Counted from the first letter of the stretch, positions 36,401 through 43,975 are shown. The stretch: DNA of 48,474 nt from JANNBN01 sp031385545 (GCA_031385545.1 JANNBN010000037.1:1-48474), one strand, 5' to 3'. The notes: generated by a model not told the origin, from the letters alone. Translations and numbers: made by a program.

Positions 36401-36894
36401 ACGGGGTACCCGAGGGCAATCATCCGCGCAAACGGAGCCTGCCCAGACGCCGGGACGTAGCTGTCCATGACCAGTACCCACAGCACCGAAAACAGAGCGA
36501 TTCCAAAAATGCTTGCATCGATCACGCCGGCCCAGTCGCGGCGACCCTTGGTGCTGTTGCGGATCATGAGCGCGAGACCCAGGACCATCAGCGGGTACAT
36601 GCCGAGGTAGAACGCATCGGCGATGGATGGGAAAGGGACGGATTCGCTGCTGTGTTCCAGCAGGTAGTACAAGACGTCTGCGGTCAGAAACGAAGTGAGA
36701 CCGGCCAGAAACAGGAGCCAAGGGGTCTTGTGTTCAGGCTTACCGACGCGAATACCAATTGCGGTTGCGATGACGGAGCACAGCGCAACACCGTTGTAGA
36801 GGAGCAACTTCGACGTCGGGCTGGGGTCGATAGCGAAATACGTCGTCGCCAATGCCGCACACATGGCGAGGTAGATATACCGCAACGACGTCAT
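33484..36894 (-). CDS. membrane GGDEF-EAL protein fused to a CelD/BioF2-like acetyltransferase domain
   Basis: 1136 aa. Residues 1-305 hold about nine membrane helices. GGDEF domain at about 315-475 with intact LGGDEF (393-398) and an RxxD product-inhibition site (385-388). EAL domain at about 485-745 with EALLRW (522-527), NLSAKQL (593-599), DDFGTGYSSL (645-654), KIDQSF (666-671), AEGV (701-704) and QGFYFSRPL (722-730). All catalytic signatures for c-di-GMP synthesis and breakdown look intact. Residues about 790-900 form a further mixed domain. Residues 910-1090 (SKNMRKQLRRGAARL, FWQETIVAHSYTGELELATL, YSPGRILEAATLDRALKD) match the GNAT fold of CelD/FemAB-like acyltransferases. It probably couples c-di-GMP to acylation of an envelope component (inference). 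Confidence 0.85.
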   Translation of the reverse strand: MTSLRYIYLAMCAALATTYFAIDPSPTSKLLLYNGVALCSVIATAIGIRVGKPEHKTPWLLFLAGLTSFLTADVLYYLLEHSSESVPFPSIADAFYLGMYPLMVLGLALMIRNSTKGRRDWAGVIDASIFGIALFSVLWVLVMDSYVPASGQAPFARMIALGYPVADLAVLFVAIRLAVTAHRRTRSLVLIILALSSLVLADIQYGLLNAANAFKTGGMVDAFWLCFYVVFGLAALDPTMAKMSDIGVNQIERLSRARLSLMFFATLTVPTIDLFWGNQTDRLVTLISSAVLFALMLSRVLGLVRSVEYGRELLRSEARHDPLTGLANRTQFAERTASALSNNKRNVAVLLIDLDDFKAVNDSLGHAAGDQILVIAAERIARCVRDNDLVARLGGDEFAVLLTSSIDSQDAAGTASRILRALDEPAVVMERSVRLGGSVGIALQIPEVDDVQNMLRRADVAMYSAKREGKGRFEFFEQSHYDEVVDRIVLKTDLDGALARNEFEIVYQPIVETDTAMIRSVEALLRWNHPKRGRISPNLFVPLAEESGVIKEIGGWVLSQTCQQVREWQTTIPHCSELSASVNLSAKQLEDPQLLHRLTEALRMSGLAPNALMLEVTESLLVSASTRNTRVLEQLTALRVRIAIDDFGTGYSSLSYLHSFPVDTIKIDQSFVQKLDDTVTSRALVRTVIDLARAVGGTTVAEGVANQRQLDILAELNCDLVQGFYFSRPLSAAACAEFLYRRNASNELLPLPAKTRRAVGTHSPSVIEVFRGIREVEPVLDALDAFHREIGAPITARWPWLSSWFNLHPDAELRLMIVRTSESTTINAAAIVAVTQAGTRTRVFTIAEQSATVASLFARDELSADRLAAGLADFVLELSGGWELDIQQVHSKNPIAEALDRYMPSLKTESALAIPTVRFAPGMQSADLLSKNMRKQLRRGAARLNGECPGWHIRFVSATDEIMTLLPAIEATHIDRDHQRRNESDLDNALTRRFWQETIVAHSYTGELELATLMVNDTVAAYVLSFVDGSAYRVFDGRMNSTYAKYSPGRILEAATLDRALKDTRFEVFDWMTGVAPETILAVNDWEPRLVLRASGSHRPSPTPSVPTTARRRATRLSPGGTHSNAAADPLASSSA

Positions 36895-36960
36895 ACATGG
36901 CAGTCATCGACTTCGCGGTTGCCGGTCCTGAGGGCGAAGCGGTCCCCGCTTCGTGATTCG

Positions 36961-37374
36961 TCAACTTTCATGAGGAGGCAACCCAGCTGTCGATCGAGAT
37001 CGTTTGATGATGGTGTGGGCGGCAACAACGATTGCCGAGGCCAACAGGCATGCAAAGACCACGTAAAGCGACGGGGAGACCCGGCGGGCTGTCGTCAGAA
37101 CCAGCACGTCCGGTGCGGCGAAACCAACCAGACAGGGTGGCCCCCAACGCATTGATGATTGTCGGTCGCGTGCTTTGAGCGAGGACACCAGGCGGCCGGA
37201 TGCGATGCCGTAGACGGCCGAGGAACTGATTTCGACAGCACCGAACGCCCAAGGGTTTACGCCGTACCGGCGAAGAAAGACCGTCACGACCAGGACCCGT
37301 AACCCGCCGTATCCCATAACGGCCCCAATCCAGAGACGTTCGCCTCGGGTTCGAGAAGGTCCGCCTCTCAGCAT
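36961..37374 (-). CDS. small membrane protein of unknown function
   Basis: 137 aa with about three to four hydrophobic segments (LWIGAVMGYGGLRVLVVTVF, PWAFGAVEISSSAVYGIASG, SLYVVFACLLASAIVVAAHT) and basic loops. No family is recognised. ATG 37374 lies exactly 6 bases after TACGGT, supporting a leaderless start. It is divergent from the phosphatidyltransferase gene and upstream of the GGDEF-EAL gene on the same strand, 66 bp away. Confidence 0.65.
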   Translation of the reverse strand: MLRGGPSRTRGERLWIGAVMGYGGLRVLVVTVFLRRYGVNPWAFGAVEISSSAVYGIASGRLVSSLKARDRQSSMRWGPPCLVGFAAPDVLVLTTARRVSPSLYVVFACLLASAIVVAAHTIIKRSRSTAGLPPHES

Positions 37375-37380
37375 CCTCTG

Positions 37381-37386
37381 ACCGTA
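37381..37386 (-). promoter_or_regulatory. -10 box (TACGGT) for a leaderless membrane-protein gene
   Basis: TACGGT on the minus strand, then 6 bases, then ATG 37374. The same hexamer and gap occur at 43079-43084. Confidence 0.45.
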
Positions 37387-37435
37387 CAGGCGCGCCTCGG
37401 CCGACGCAGAGCTGACGGTGGATAGAGTGTCACCT

Positions 37436-37465
37436 GTGCGGCTGAACCTTGACCACGGGTGCTAG
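37436..37465 (+). other. possible 9-codon leader ORF upstream of the pcs-like gene
   Basis: GTG 37436 follows TAGAGT by 7 bases, the leaderless spacing seen elsewhere here, and reads VRLNLDHGC then stop, ending 7 bases before ATG 37473. It could be a regulatory leader peptide or chance. Confidence 0.25.
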
Positions 37466-37472
37466 TGCACAC

Positions 37473-38222
37473 ATGAAGGCCTCCATCTGGAATTGGGTGG
37501 CAGCTATCCGGTCGGGCAATGGAGTCGCGTGGTCGGTGCACCTGTTTACGACTTCCGGCGTGGTGGTCGGAATGCTTGCGATCGAAGCCGTGTTCGACGG
37601 TCGGCCACGTGCGGCGATCGTCTACCTGGTCATCACGCAGACCATCGACGGCATCGACGGTCCAATGGCCCGACAGGCCGATGTTGTCCGCAAGGTCCCG
37701 AAAATTGATGGCTACGTCTTGGACCTCGTGATCGATTACGTCACTTGTGTGATCGTGCCAGCGTTGTTCCTGCACCAGTTCCATGTCTTGCCCGAACGCT
37801 GGTCGCTGCCTCTTGCCGGCCTTGTCGTTTTCTCGTCTGCCATCTGGTTTGCCCGGACGGACATGATGACCGACGATCACTGGTTCAACGGTTTCCCGGG
37901 CGTCTGGAACCTCATTGCACCCTCAATGCTGTTGGCGGGGAGCGGACGCTGGGTCAACGCCACCCTCGTTGTCGTTCTCTGCGGATTGATGTTGACCGAT
38001 GTGCCGTTTCCTCATCCGGTCAGGGTGGTGTGGCTGCGGCGGGTCACTCTCCCAGTAACTGTGTTGTGGCTCCTCGGTCTGACGATCGGAACGGACCGCT
38101 ATCCACAGCAATCCTCGATCACGCACCTCTGCGTGTGGTTGAGCGTGGCGTACTTTGCTTCGTTGGCGCTTCTCCGAACGATGATGGTACGGACAAGTCA
38201 CGCGGTGCAGCCGACGTTCTGA
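37473..38222 (+). CDS. CDP-alcohol phosphatidyltransferase, phosphatidylcholine-synthase-like
   Basis: About 249 aa with seven to eight membrane helices. The CDP-alcohol motif is present as DGIDGPMAR...KIDGYVLDLVIDY, with the longer spacing between AR and the second Gly/Asp cluster seen in phosphatidylcholine synthase (Pcs), which joins CDP-diacylglycerol to choline. Other head groups are possible. ATG 37473 is chosen. A TAGAGT box (37423-37428) precedes a 9-codon GTG open frame (37436-37465) in the leader. Confidence 0.8.
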   Translation: MKASIWNWVAAIRSGNGVAWSVHLFTTSGVVVGMLAIEAVFDGRPRAAIVYLVITQTIDGIDGPMARQADVVRKVPKIDGYVLDLVIDYVTCVIVPALFLHQFHVLPERWSLPLAGLVVFSSAIWFARTDMMTDDHWFNGFPGVWNLIAPSMLLAGSGRWVNATLVVVLCGLMLTDVPFPHPVRVVWLRRVTLPVTVLWLLGLTIGTDRYPQQSSITHLCVWLSVAYFASLALLRTMMVRTSHAVQPTF

Positions 38223-38240
38223 GCACCCTCTCGCGTCCGC

Positions 38241-38246
38241 TAACCT
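38241..38246 (+). promoter_or_regulatory. probable -10 box (TAACCT) of rplM-rpsI
   Basis: TAACCT lies in GCTAACCTTG about 77 bases before the rplM start. This would leave a leader of about 70 bases, long enough for the autoregulation known for L13 operons, though no specific structure is shown. Confidence 0.35.
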
Positions 38247-38322
38247 TGCACGGCTCGGCTTCAGACCATGTGGTCGCCTGTTCCGGGCCAGTATTCGATC
38301 ACCTCACGAGATGGACCTGCAC

Positions 38323-38778
38323 GTGCGTACGTTCAGCCCCAAGCCTTCCGACATCACCCGCACCTGGTACGAGATCGACGCGACCGATCTCACCCTGGGC
38401 CGTCTCGCTACCGAGGTCGCTTTGCGTCTTCGCGGCAAGCACAAGCCCATCTTCTCGCCACACATTGATACCGGTGACTTCATCGTCATCGTCAATGCTT
38501 CGAAGGTGTACCTGGACCCCAACAAGGCCAGCAAGACGTTCTTCCACCGGCACTCGGGCTACCCGGGTGGTCTGCGGACGTTCACCCAGTCCGATCGGCT
38601 CGCCACCAAGCCCGAGGAAGTCGTCCGCCAAGCGGTGCGGGGCATGCTCCCCAAGAACACCCTGGGTCGGCAACAACTTAGCAAGCTCAAGGTCTACTCG
38701 GGTGAGTCCCACCCGCATTCGGCCCAAGGGCCCGTCAAGCTCGAGCTCCCCCAGGCCAAGCGCAAGCCAGCGGCCTGA
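38323..38778 (+). CDS. rplM: 50S ribosomal protein L13
   Basis: About 151 aa. RTFSPKPSDITRTWYEIDAT, LGRLATEVALRLRGKHKPIF, YYRHSGYPGG-like FFHRHSGYPGGLR and GMLPKNTLGRQQLSKLKVY are diagnostic. The GTG at 38323 is preferred over ATG 38311 because actinobacterial L13 begins MRTYSPKP. It forms an operon with rpsI, 29 bp downstream. Confidence 0.96.
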   Translation: MRTFSPKPSDITRTWYEIDATDLTLGRLATEVALRLRGKHKPIFSPHIDTGDFIVIVNASKVYLDPNKASKTFFHRHSGYPGGLRTFTQSDRLATKPEEVVRQAVRGMLPKNTLGRQQLSKLKVYSGESHPHSAQGPVKLELPQAKRKPAA

Positions 38779-38807
38779 ACCGGCCAGAAGAAGTTAGAGG
38801 AAACAAC

Positions 38808-39200
38808 GTGTCCAAACCCCTCGTGCAAGCAACCGGTCGCCGCAAGCGCGCCATCGCCCGCGTCTGTCTGCGTAACGGCACTGGCAAGGTAACCATCAAC
38901 GGCCGTGACATCACTGCCTACCTGCCATCCGAGCTTCTCCGGATGCAGGCCACCGAACCTCTTCGTGCGCTCGAACTGGCCGACCAGTTCGATGTCGATG
39001 TCACCATGGACGGTGGCGGAATCGCCGGGCAAGCCGGTGCCTTGCGCCTCGGCATCGCCCGCGCACTTGCCGAACTCGATCCCGAGCGTCGTGCACCGCT
39101 GAAGAAATCCGGCTTCCTCACGCGTGACGACCGTAAGAAAGAATCCAAGAAGTACGGCCTCAAGAAGGCTCGTAAAGCCGGCCAGTACTCCAAGCGCTGA
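38808..39200 (+). CDS. rpsI: 30S ribosomal protein S9
   Basis: 130 aa, small-subunit head protein whose C-terminal tail reaches the P-site tRNA. ATGRRKRAIARVCLRNGTGK, GGGIAGQAGALRLGIARAL and the basic end RKKYGLKKARKAGQYSKR-like KKYGLKKARKAGQYSKR are diagnostic. GTG 38808 follows AGAGGAA. It is followed by a strong terminator, so glmM has its own promoter or depends on read-through. Confidence 0.97.
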   Translation: MSKPLVQATGRRKRAIARVCLRNGTGKVTINGRDITAYLPSELLRMQATEPLRALELADQFDVDVTMDGGGIAGQAGALRLGIARALAELDPERRAPLKKSGFLTRDDRKKESKKYGLKKARKAGQYSKR

Positions 39201-39240
39201 TCTCGCAATCGGACTCCCTCCGACAGCCCTTCGCTCCACT

Positions 39241-39272
39241 CCGCCGCCCTTCGGGGCGGCGGTGCGCTTTTC
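39241..39272 (+). terminator. rho-independent terminator after rpsI
   Basis: CCGCCGCCC (39241-39249), a TTCG loop (39250-39253) and GGGCGGCGG (39254-39262) form a perfect 9-bp stem, followed by TGCGCTTTT. Confidence 0.85.
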
Positions 39273-39313
39273 CATGTCGAACAATCCTTAGTTGACCTTG
39301 GTTGAGATAACTC

Positions 39314-40678
39314 ATGAGCTCTATCCCCCGATTCGGTACTGACGGCGTGCGCGGTGTCGCCAACACCGAACTCACCCCTGAAATCGTCATGTCACTGGGC
39401 AGGGCTGCCGCACGGGAGCTGACCGGTGGCACATTTCTGGTCGGTCGCGATACCCGCCGCTCTGGGCTGCAGTTGTTCGGCGCCCTCGCTGCAGGGCTGG
39501 CCGCAGAGGGTGCCGATGTCATTGACCTCGGGGTGCTCCCGACCCCCGCCGTCGCGCTGGCCTCGGCGCAGCGGAATCTGCCTGCAGCGATGATTTCGGC
39601 CAGCCACAATCCGTTCCACGACAACGGCATCAAGTTCTTCTCACCTGGTGGCCGCAAGCTCGACGACGCCACCGAGCATCGCATCGATGCTGTCTACGGA
39701 GTTCTCCTGTCCCGCACGCTCGCTGAACCGGTACTTGGGCCGAATTCCGAACTGTCCGGGGCGCGTGTCGGTTGGGTGCACGATGACAACGGAGCGGCCG
39801 TGGCGGCCTACATCGCACATGTCACCGACGTCCTCGACGGCCGCCGCCTCACCGGCTTGCATGTCGTGGTCGATGCTGCAAACGGGGCGCTCTCGGCTCT
39901 TGCCGGGCCGGTTCTCAACGGGCTGGGGGCGACGGTGACGATGCTCCACAACGCTCCTGACGGTATCAACATCAACGCTGGGTGCGGTTCCACCCACCTG
40001 CAATCCCTCATGGACGAGGTACGGCGAACCGGTGCAGATCTAGGCCTTGGTTTCGACGGCGACGCCGACCGGTGCCTTGCGTGCGACGCTGCTGGCGAGC
40101 TGATCGACGGGGATCAGATCATGGCGATGCTGGCCATCGACCTTCGATCACGATCGCAACTGCTCGATGACACGGTCGTTGTCACGGTCATGACCAACCT
40201 CGGGTTCAAGCTCGCCATGCAGCGCGAGGGCCTGAACGTGATCGAGACAAAGGTCGGCGATCGGTACGTTCTGGAAGCGTTGGAAGCTGGGTCGTACTCG
40301 CTTGGCGGCGAGCAGTCCGGCCACGTCATCATGACCCGCTATGCCTCCACCGGCGACGGGCTGCTGACGGGTGTCGCCGTGATGGACCTGATGGCCCGCA
40401 CTGGTCGTTCTCTGGCCGGCCTCGGTTCGGTGATGGTGCGTCTTCCACAGGTGCTGCGCAATGTGCGGGGAGTCGACCGCTCGAAGTTGGCCGACGCCAC
40501 GCCGCTGTGGGACGCGGTCAGCGCCGCCGAAACTGAGATGGCAGGAAGTGGCCGTGTGCTCATCCGCCCCAGCGGCACCGAACCATTTGTGCGCGTGATG
40601 GTGGAAGCGCAGACGGCCGAGCAGGCCGAAGCGGTCACCGCCCACCTGTGCAGCGTGGTGCAGCGTGAACTCAGCTGA
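39314..40678 (+). CDS. glmM: phosphoglucosamine mutase
   Basis: Converts glucosamine-6-phosphate to glucosamine-1-phosphate for cell-wall precursors. 454 aa. FGTDGVRGVAN at the N-terminus, the phosphoserine loop ISASHNPFHDNGIKFF, the metal loop GFDGDADRCLA, GGEQSGHVI and the phosphate-binding end IRPSGTEPFVRVM are all intact. The usual actinobacterial neighbour glmS is not found downstream in this window. Confidence 0.97.
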   Translation: MSSIPRFGTDGVRGVANTELTPEIVMSLGRAAARELTGGTFLVGRDTRRSGLQLFGALAAGLAAEGADVIDLGVLPTPAVALASAQRNLPAAMISASHNPFHDNGIKFFSPGGRKLDDATEHRIDAVYGVLLSRTLAEPVLGPNSELSGARVGWVHDDNGAAVAAYIAHVTDVLDGRRLTGLHVVVDAANGALSALAGPVLNGLGATVTMLHNAPDGININAGCGSTHLQSLMDEVRRTGADLGLGFDGDADRCLACDAAGELIDGDQIMAMLAIDLRSRSQLLDDTVVVTVMTNLGFKLAMQREGLNVIETKVGDRYVLEALEAGSYSLGGEQSGHVIMTRYASTGDGLLTGVAVMDLMARTGRSLAGLGSVMVRLPQVLRNVRGVDRSKLADATPLWDAVSAAETEMAGSGRVLIRPSGTEPFVRVMVEAQTAEQAEAVTAHLCSVVQRELS

Positions 40679-40776
40679 CCTGCAGCAGCACGAAACGTCA
40701 CCAGACTTGATGGATTCGTTCACACTTGGTGACGGATGACGTTCAGCGACCCGCGATTCGCGTCGATGGATGCCCC

Positions 40777-41340
40777 ATGTCCCGCGCGAACAGCACCCTT
40801 GAAGTAACCGGATCGAATCTGCGTGTCGGCGAGCTGACCCACCGCGTGAATCATCGCCTTGTACGAAAGGCGTCGGACGACGATTTGCTCGAGGCTTACC
40901 TCGATTTCGTCCGGTCCTTGCGAAACCAGCAGGCAGGCAACGTGTGGTTGCGGACGCAAGACCTTGACGTGCTCGCCGCCGTGCTGGGACGGACCGTCGA
41001 AGCCGTCCAGGCTGATCTTGAAGGTCGGATGGCCGTCGAGCGCTATCAATCGGCTCAGCTGCGCACCAAACGTCGCCGTACTGCTTTCGCTGCGTTCGGC
41101 GTTGCGATTGTCGGTTCAGCGCTGGTCCTTGCGTCCCCCGGCCGCGCCTCGAACGATCGGTCGGCCGCGGCACAGATCGGCAGTGCAGTTCAGGTCGGCA
41201 GTGCAGTCCAAGTCGGCAGTGCGCTGACCATCGAGCGGGCACCGAACGCCGTGATTCAGGTCGAGTCCGGATGGACGTCGCCTGAAGCAGCTGCCGCAGG
41301 TGTCGAAGTCGGCCCGGCCCAGGTCATCACGCGCGGCTGA
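40777..41340 (+). CDS. unknown single-pass membrane protein
   Basis: About 187 aa from ATG 40777 (a longer frame starts near 40726). The N-terminal half is helical and polar (DLLEAYLDFVRSLRNQQAGN, LDVLAAVLGRTVEAVQADLE) and looks like a small DNA-binding or anti-sigma-like domain, without a clear family. One membrane segment (TAFAAFGVAIVGSALVLASP) follows at about 110-130. The exported part contains three copies of an 18-bp repeat (41173-41226) encoding QVGSAV. Its end overlaps the convergent PEP-swivel gene by 14 bp. Confidence 0.65.
   Translation: MSRANSTLEVTGSNLRVGELTHRVNHRLVRKASDDDLLEAYLDFVRSLRNQQAGNVWLRTQDLDVLAAVLGRTVEAVQADLEGRMAVERYQSAQLRTKRRRTAFAAFGVAIVGSALVLASPGRASNDRSAAAQIGSAVQVGSAVQVGSALTIERAPNAVIQVESGWTSPEAAAAGVEVGPAQVITRG
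41173..41226 (+). repeat. three 18-bp tandem repeats inside a coding region
   Basis: Units start at 41173, 41191 and 41209 with the pattern CAGGTCGGCAGTGCAGTC and encode repeated QVGSAV. Confidence 0.85.
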
Positions 41341-43072
41341 CAATGGTCACGTGACCGGTGACGCCATTCACTTCGACGGTATCGCCGTCGTGGATGATGC
41401 GGGTCGCGTCCTTCACCATGACCACGCAAGGAATGCCGAATTCGCGTGCCACGGTTGCTGCGTGGCTGAGCACCCCGCCGGTCTCCACGACGACTGCGCC
41501 GGCGGGGATGAACAGCGGGGTCCACGGGGTATCCGTGAACGGGGCGATCAAGATGTCGCCAACCTTGATCTCTCGTTCCATTGCAGCCTGAACGTCGGGC
41601 ACGATTCGGGCTGTACCTCGCACCGGCTGACCATCGCCGGGTGACACCGCAAGACCGGAGAGCTCGGTGATGTCCGCGGCTGCGCCACGTGCTTCGGTTG
41701 TGGGTTCGCCAACCCAGCCGTCCGGCAGCACGTGGTGGTGGGCCTCTTCCCACTGTGCCCGGCGGCGCTCGACCCTCTCCGTCGCATCTGGGAGTGAACC
41801 GGTTTTCACAACCTGTTCGACCTCGTCGAGCAGGAGGTAGTTCACGTCGTCTGCGGCGATCCCGAGAACTGACGAGACCCCGTCGCAGATTGCAAGGTAC
41901 GCCGGCCGACTTCGGCGGACACCGAGTACCCATGTGGCCTTCGACAGCTCGCGAAGCCTGGTGAAATGCTGCGCCTGCGTCAACACGGCGTCGAAGATGG
42001 GAGCCATCTCAGCGGGGAGCGATTCGCGGATAGCCAATTCCTGCGCGTGTCGCACTGCGGCCGCCTTCGCAATCTGGGCACGGGGCGAGTCTGACGTTGC
42101 AACGGCCAGCATGGATCGGATCTGGCTGATGACGAAGGAGGGCTGTTCGCTCCAGTCGGCGTTGGATACGTCGACCTCGCCCTGCACGCGAAATCCGTAG
42201 CGGTGCAGGAACTCATTGAACGCCACCGCGAAGGAATGCCATTCCGCCGCTGTGTCGTCGTGCGACGAACTCGCGAGGTTGATCCGGTCAAGGATGTCGC
42301 GAGCCGAGTCGGTCGTCAGCGCACGGACGATCTCCGGATGCTCCAGAGCCAATTGCGCCAGCTCGTACAGGGCTATTGCGGGTTTCGCCGACTCGACTTC
42401 ACCGAGCCCGCTGCACAAGGCAACAACCACGGCAGGATCGTGCCCACACATCATGAGAACGCCAGCCAGCTTCACCTGCCATTCGCCGGCGGCCGTGGAG
42501 ACCACGTAGTGCAGGTTCACCAGATCAAGCGCTTCGGCAGCGAGCGCCTCATTGCGCGCCCATGCATCGTGGAGACCGAGCGTCCGGTCGAGCTGCGCCT
42601 GGCCGGACGCACGCTCCAGGTAGAGCTCTGCCTGACGCGCAGCCAGCGCCGAGGGCGCGTCTGCTCGTTGTTGTTCGGCAATGGCGACGACCGGAGCCCG
42701 TTCTTCGTCGGACACCCTGACGATGAAGCGGTCGGTGCCGCTGGCACCGGTGAAGAACTGTTGCAGCATGGCTTCGGCGATCTGTGGATCGAGCACGCTC
42801 ATCGCGGCGGCGGTGAACCCGACATTGAGAGCAATTCGGCCGGCGAATATCCCGAAGAAGTTGCCGACGGGCGGTTCATGCAGCGTGACGTGATGACCGG
42901 TTGGATAAGCGGCCATCAGCCCGATTAGTCCGGCATGGTCCTGTCGGTTGAACGTCGTCGCAACGAGCGGTTTGACGACCCCGGGAACGACCTCGCCGCC
43001 GTTGGTGATGGTCCAGATGTCGTAGGTGGGGTTGGGCGCGGTGTCCCACTCAGTTCGGAAGCGCTGGGTCAT
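41327..43072 (-). CDS. PEP-utilising enzyme swivel-domain protein without ATP-binding domain
   Basis: 581 aa. The C-terminal 90 residues form the phosphohistidine domain (GDILIAPFTDTPWTPLFIPA, then GGVLSHAATVAREFGIPCVV with the active His). The rest, from WTITNGGEVVPGVVKPLVAT to VLPDGWVG, matches the central/linker part of rifampin phosphotransferase and PEP-synthase-like proteins. There is no ATP-grasp domain, so it cannot by itself run the full reaction; it may need a partner or have another role. ATG 43072 lies 6 bases after TACGGT, a leaderless pattern. Confidence 0.82.
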   Translation of the reverse strand: MTQRFRTEWDTAPNPTYDIWTITNGGEVVPGVVKPLVATTFNRQDHAGLIGLMAAYPTGHHVTLHEPPVGNFFGIFAGRIALNVGFTAAAMSVLDPQIAEAMLQQFFTGASGTDRFIVRVSDEERAPVVAIAEQQRADAPSALAARQAELYLERASGQAQLDRTLGLHDAWARNEALAAEALDLVNLHYVVSTAAGEWQVKLAGVLMMCGHDPAVVVALCSGLGEVESAKPAIALYELAQLALEHPEIVRALTTDSARDILDRINLASSSHDDTAAEWHSFAVAFNEFLHRYGFRVQGEVDVSNADWSEQPSFVISQIRSMLAVATSDSPRAQIAKAAAVRHAQELAIRESLPAEMAPIFDAVLTQAQHFTRLRELSKATWVLGVRRSRPAYLAICDGVSSVLGIAADDVNYLLLDEVEQVVKTGSLPDATERVERRRAQWEEAHHHVLPDGWVGEPTTEARGAAADITELSGLAVSPGDGQPVRGTARIVPDVQAAMEREIKVGDILIAPFTDTPWTPLFIPAGAVVVETGGVLSHAATVAREFGIPCVVMVKDATRIIHDGDTVEVNGVTGHVTIVSRA

Positions 43073-43078
43073 GAGCCG

Positions 43079-43084
43079 ACCGTA
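43079..43084 (-). promoter_or_regulatory. -10 box (TACGGT) for the leaderless PEP-swivel gene
   Basis: TACGGT, a 6-base gap and ATG 43072 on the minus strand. GTGACG lies 16 bases upstream as a weak -35. Confidence 0.45.
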
Positions 43085-43170
43085 CTGGCATTGGTCACGT
43101 CGTCACCTGTTTGTGGATAGTGGAACGAGTCGGGCCGGTCGGGGGCCCTCGGCTAAGGTCTCAAGCTGTT

Positions 43171-43545
43171 ATGGCTGCAACGATCGCACCGCTGTCCGAA
43201 GGTGAAACTGTCCGTGCCAAGGTTGCACTCCGCGGCGTCCCCGTGGGCACACTCGGCAAGGTCATCCACGTCCAGGGTCTGAGCTGGATCCGTTACTGGG
43301 TGTGGTTCGACAACGGCGAACGGGTCGGCACCATCGACCGGGCCAAGCTCATGACCATCCCAGAGTTCGAGCGTCGCTTGGCCGGAGGAGATGACCTGTC
43401 CACTGCTGCTTCGGGTGGTGCCACCGCTGCTGGCGCAGTAGCCGCGGACGCAGCCGCTGGGCCGGAAAGCGTCAACGGTGTGCCCGGCATTCTCATCGAG
43501 CGGTCCCGCCTGGCTCGCGAGCGCTGGGCAGCCAAGAAGGGCTGA
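43171..43545 (+). CDS. unknown small protein with SH3-like N-terminus
   Basis: 124 aa. The first 70 residues (GETVRAKVALRGVPVGTLGK, SWIRYWVWFDNGERVGTIDR) look like a small KOW/SH3-type barrel. An Ala/Gly linker follows, then a conserved-looking basic end (PGILIERSRLARERWAAKKG). I do not know the family. TAAGGT (43154-43159) lies 11 bases before the ATG. It is followed 18 bp later by acpS, so it probably leads the acpS-nnr-alr transcript. Confidence 0.65.
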   Translation: MAATIAPLSEGETVRAKVALRGVPVGTLGKVIHVQGLSWIRYWVWFDNGERVGTIDRAKLMTIPEFERRLAGGDDLSTAASGGATAAGAVAADAAAGPESVNGVPGILIERSRLARERWAAKKG

Positions 43546-43563
43546 GGCCCTCACCTGGCAGGC

Positions 43564-43971
43564 ATGGTGATCGTGGGCATCGGCGTCGACGCCGTCGAGG
43601 TCGACCGGATGCGACAGATCCTGCAGCGCACACCGACGTTTCGCGAGCGGTTCACTCCCGGCGAGCAAGCCGACGCAGAACAGCGCAACGATCCCTCGGA
43701 ACGGTATGCCGCGCGGTTTGCTGCAAAGGAGGCGGTGATGAAGGCGCTCGGGGTAGGCCTGGGTGCTTTCGGGTTCCACGATGTCGAAACCGTGCTCGCC
43801 GAGTCAGGGGCTCCGTCGTTGCGGCTGACCGGCCAAGCTGCGCAACTCTCGGCTGCTGCCGGTGTAACCGAGTGGCATGTGTCACTGACCCACACCGGGT
43901 CAACGGCGATTGCGATGGTGGTCGCTGAGCGGGCTGATCCGACTGTGCGCGTGCTGATGCCGCAAGAATGA
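43564..43971 (+). CDS. acpS: holo-[acyl-carrier-protein] synthase
   Basis: Transfers 4'-phosphopantetheine from CoA to ACP. 135 aa. The magnesium-binding motif GIGVDAVEVDRM at the N-terminus and the catalytic ERYAARFAAKEAVMKALG segment are intact, followed by WHVSLTHTGSTAIAMVVAE. It is in tight cluster with nnr (4 bp gap) and alr. Confidence 0.95.
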   Translation: MVIVGIGVDAVEVDRMRQILQRTPTFRERFTPGEQADAEQRNDPSERYAARFAAKEAVMKALGVGLGAFGFHDVETVLAESGAPSLRLTGQAAQLSAAAGVTEWHVSLTHTGSTAIAMVVAERADPTVRVLMPQE

Positions 43972-43975
43972 ACCA

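Noticed and set aside
35797..37155. 452-codon plus-strand frame opposite the GGDEF-EAL gene
   Set aside because: Antisense shadow rich in Gln/Arg/His; the opposite strand has unmistakable motifs.
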